64,000 bases of DNA from assembly GCA_017381935.1 (NCBI GenBank), contig JAFOBG010000005.1:1-64000 (forward strand), given 5' to 3'. The stretch is from Alistipes sp. (GTDB taxonomy: Bacteria; Bacteroidota; Bacteroidia; Bacteroidales; Rikenellaceae). Position 1 is the first letter of the stretch; every line of letters begins with the position of its first letter. A program made the position numbers and the translations under genes. Below the pieces are notes generated by a model that ran no database searches, was not told the DNA's origin, and worked only from the letters and a program-made list of their open reading frames with translations. Below are positions 62,260 to 64,000 of this stretch, piece after piece.

Positions 62260-63984
62260 TTAGCGAAGAGCAGCAAGGTTTACATCCTTAGCAGCCTTCT
62301 TTGCCAAAGAAGCATCCTTAGAAACTGCGCTTGACAGAGCAGCTCTTGCCTCTGTAAGGTTACCCTCCTTAACTGCGATAACAGCACGCAGATAGTCTGC
62401 CTTTGCACTCTTGTCGCCCTCAAGGCTCTTCTTTGCAGCAGCGAGGTTACCCTCCTGAACTTGTGCAATAGCAGCGTTGTAACCCTTAAGACCATTTACA
62501 GCAGCAGTGTACTCACCCTTAGCTGCAGCAGCCAAAGACTTAACCTCAGCGTTAGCACCCTTAGCATACATCTCAGCCTTTGCAACCTCACCCTTTGCAA
62601 GATATACAAGAGCGTAGTTGTTGTTCAACTCCTCACTCTTGCTACCAGCGTTAGCAGCATTATCAAGAGCCTTAAGAGCACCATCAAAGTCGCCAGCCTG
62701 TGCAAGAACTACTGCAAGGTTGTTGTAAGCGCGAGCGTCGCCATAGTTGTCAGCAGCAGTCTGAAGAGCTACCTGAGCAACTGCAGGCTGAACCTCAGCG
62801 ATGTGAAGAAGCTCCTCAAGAGAGAGCTCTGTAGCAAGGCCCTGGTTGATAAGAGCAACCATCTCAGCATCAGTTTTACCTGTAATATCAGTTGTGTTTA
62901 CAATCTGAGCACGACGGAGCTGTGGGAGAACGTCAGTCTTAAGAGCACCGAATACAGATGCAAGATTCTTAATCTCCTTCTCACGCTCAGCAGCAGAAGA
63001 GTACATGCTCAAAACCTGAAGAATAAGATCCTTATCCTCGATGTTTGATGCAGCAACTGCCTCCTTGAAACCGTCCCAGTCCTCACCGTATGCAGCAGCA
63101 TCGATGTTAAGACCGCTCTGCTTGAGCAACTCCTCTACAGCCTTAAGACCACTCTGGCTACGCTTGCTTGCCAACTTGTCATTGAGCTTCTCTGGACCAT
63201 CTGGTGATGCATAACCATTTACATAGATGCTCTGTGAAGCACGCTCATTTGCGAGGTTGTTCTCAACAAGTTCCTTGAGTGCTACAACGTCATCAGCCTT
63301 TACAGCCTTCTTGCTGAGGGTTGAAGAGTTGATTTTGTAAACCAAGTCAGCCTTTGTAACATAAGAGGTAACGTTCTTATAGTTGTTAGCCTCTGCCTGC
63401 ATAGCTACAGCAAAGTCGATATCCTTCTGAAGAGTGTTCAAACCAACAGCAATCTGACGACCACACTCATTCTTTAGTGCATAAGCCATGTTATCATTCT
63501 TTGCAAGAACTGCCAACTGGCTCTCAGTAAGAACAGCACCGTTGTTTGCGTTGATAAGTGTAAACTCCTTGCATTTACCACTCTTGCACTGAACCTCAAC
63601 CAAAAGCTTAAGAACGCAAGCATCCATAGCTGGCTGATAGTCGAACTCTACATGACGCTGGATAGACATAGACTCGCCAGAAGCTACAACCATACCGTTA
63701 GATGCAACCTTCTCACCCTGAAGGAGAAGAGTCTCACCTGCAACAGCACCACCCTCGAAGAAGAGTACAGGAGTAACCTTAAGAGCAGCCTTCTTGTTAA
63801 AGTAATCAGCAGGAATAGTAGCTGAGATGTCAGCTGCAATCTTGCCATTGTTAAGAACCAGAACCTCTGGTGTGCAACTTACCTGGATAGCAGCAGGATC
63901 TTTTGCCATCTTCTTGAAGCAGTCGCAGCTTGAAAGTGTGAGAGCAGCAGCAATCACAACAATCAAAGTCATAAATTTCTTCAT
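62260..63984 (-). CDS. OmpA-like/TPR lipoprotein
   Basis: The 574-residue lipoprotein (LTLSSC) has a beta-rich N-terminal domain (about 30-190), an OmpA-C-like segment (about 235-300: SIYVNGYASPDGPEKLNDKLASKRSQSGLKAVEELL in part) that could contact peptidoglycan, and a C-terminal helical repeat region (about 400-560) of TPR type (AYNNLAVVLAQAGDFDGALKALDNA, NNYALVYLAKGEVAKAEMYA). It resembles proteins common in Bacteroidales envelopes. Only 16 nt of upstream sequence are in the window, so the promoter is not visible. Confidence 0.8.
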   Translation of the reverse strand: MKKFMTLIVVIAAALTLSSCDCFKKMAKDPAAIQVSCTPEVLVLNNGKIAADISATIPADYFNKKAALKVTPVLFFEGGAVAGETLLLQGEKVASNGMVVASGESMSIQRHVEFDYQPAMDACVLKLLVEVQCKSGKCKEFTLINANNGAVLTESQLAVLAKNDNMAYALKNECGRQIAVGLNTLQKDIDFAVAMQAEANNYKNVTSYVTKADLVYKINSSTLSKKAVKADDVVALKELVENNLANERASQSIYVNGYASPDGPEKLNDKLASKRSQSGLKAVEELLKQSGLNIDAAAYGEDWDGFKEAVAASNIEDKDLILQVLSMYSSAAEREKEIKNLASVFGALKTDVLPQLRRAQIVNTTDITGKTDAEMVALINQGLATELSLEELLHIAEVQPAVAQVALQTAADNYGDARAYNNLAVVLAQAGDFDGALKALDNAANAGSKSEELNNNYALVYLAKGEVAKAEMYAKGANAEVKSLAAAAKGEYTAAVNGLKGYNAAIAQVQEGNLAAAKKSLEGDKSAKADYLRAVIAVKEGNLTEARAALSSAVSKDASLAKKAAKDVNLAALR

Positions 63985-64000
63985 AGTAATATAATTTTAT

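Overview
The window looks like a chromosomal segment of a gut Bacteroidota, most likely order Bacteroidales and possibly Rikenellaceae/Alistipes-like; the family-level guess is weak. The evidence is: recurrent TAnnTTTG -7 boxes, several with a TTTG-like -33 element about 19-20 nt upstream; a tRNA-Thr/Tyr/Gly-tuf cluster; a cobalamin riboswitch over a BtuG/BtuB-type vitamin B12 locus; a probable serine palmitoyltransferase (sphingolipids); DUF4465, DUF3078 and fimbrillin-like families; and very weak Shine-Dalgarno sequences. No transposase, phage gene, CRISPR array or plasmid gene was seen.

Layout. 1-1700: tRNA-Thr, tRNA-Tyr, tRNA-Gly and tuf (minus). 2.1-4.3 kb: a His-rich secreted protein and an alpha-oxoamine synthase. 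4.4-10.9 kb: B12 uptake operon (minus): promoter, cobalamin riboswitch, terminator, collagen-stalk DUF4465 lipoprotein, PKD-like lipoprotein, BtuG-like propeller, BtuB-like receptor. 11.0-13.2 kb: two tandem acid phosphatases and an SGNH-type lipoprotein. 13.3-16.7 kb: nfo, an alpha/beta hydrolase, ndk and rubrerythrin. 17.3-24.4 kb: aldehyde dehydrogenase with an SDR, an aminotransferase with a nitroreductase, DUF3078 with a CtpA-type protease and a small membrane protein. 24.4-31.3 kb: recO, xerD, prmA, a glycerophosphodiesterase with an organophosphate antiporter, a DksA-like protein and a FadL-type porin. 31.7-41.7 kb: ileS, a second DUF4465 lipoprotein, and the rod-shape operon mreB-mreC-mreD-mrdA-rodA (minus). 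41.9-52.6 kb: pgi, FKBP isomerases, a fimbrillin-like lipoprotein, a ureohydrolase, then pdxB, pyrD, cinA, an Ntn hydrolase and apt. 53-64 kb: a kinase-like protein, slyD, a two-repeat membrane protein, gcvP, a second glycerophosphodiesterase, a nucleoside transporter, tRNA-Gln, an aquaporin and an OmpA/TPR lipoprotein.

Most genes are housekeeping; the less explained material is between them. Two convergent intergenic regions (16.68-17.25 kb and 43.27-43.72 kb) carry the same series of hairpin modules, with compensatory base changes in one stem, and part of the series recurs at 52.69 kb. A third region (14.96-15.33 kb) holds a multibranched inverted-repeat element between two direct repeats. 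Downstream of tRNA-Gln are two tandem copies of a 128-bp repeat ending in a degraded tRNA 3' end. Other points worth checking are an IleRS with a GIHH signature in place of HIGH, apparently leaderless pdxB and pyrD transcripts, and a B12 lipoprotein on a collagen-like stalk.

Starts were moved downstream of the longest reading frame where a promoter box, a lipobox, an ATGA overlap or family length argued for it. All assignments come from reading motifs and context; no database search was run.
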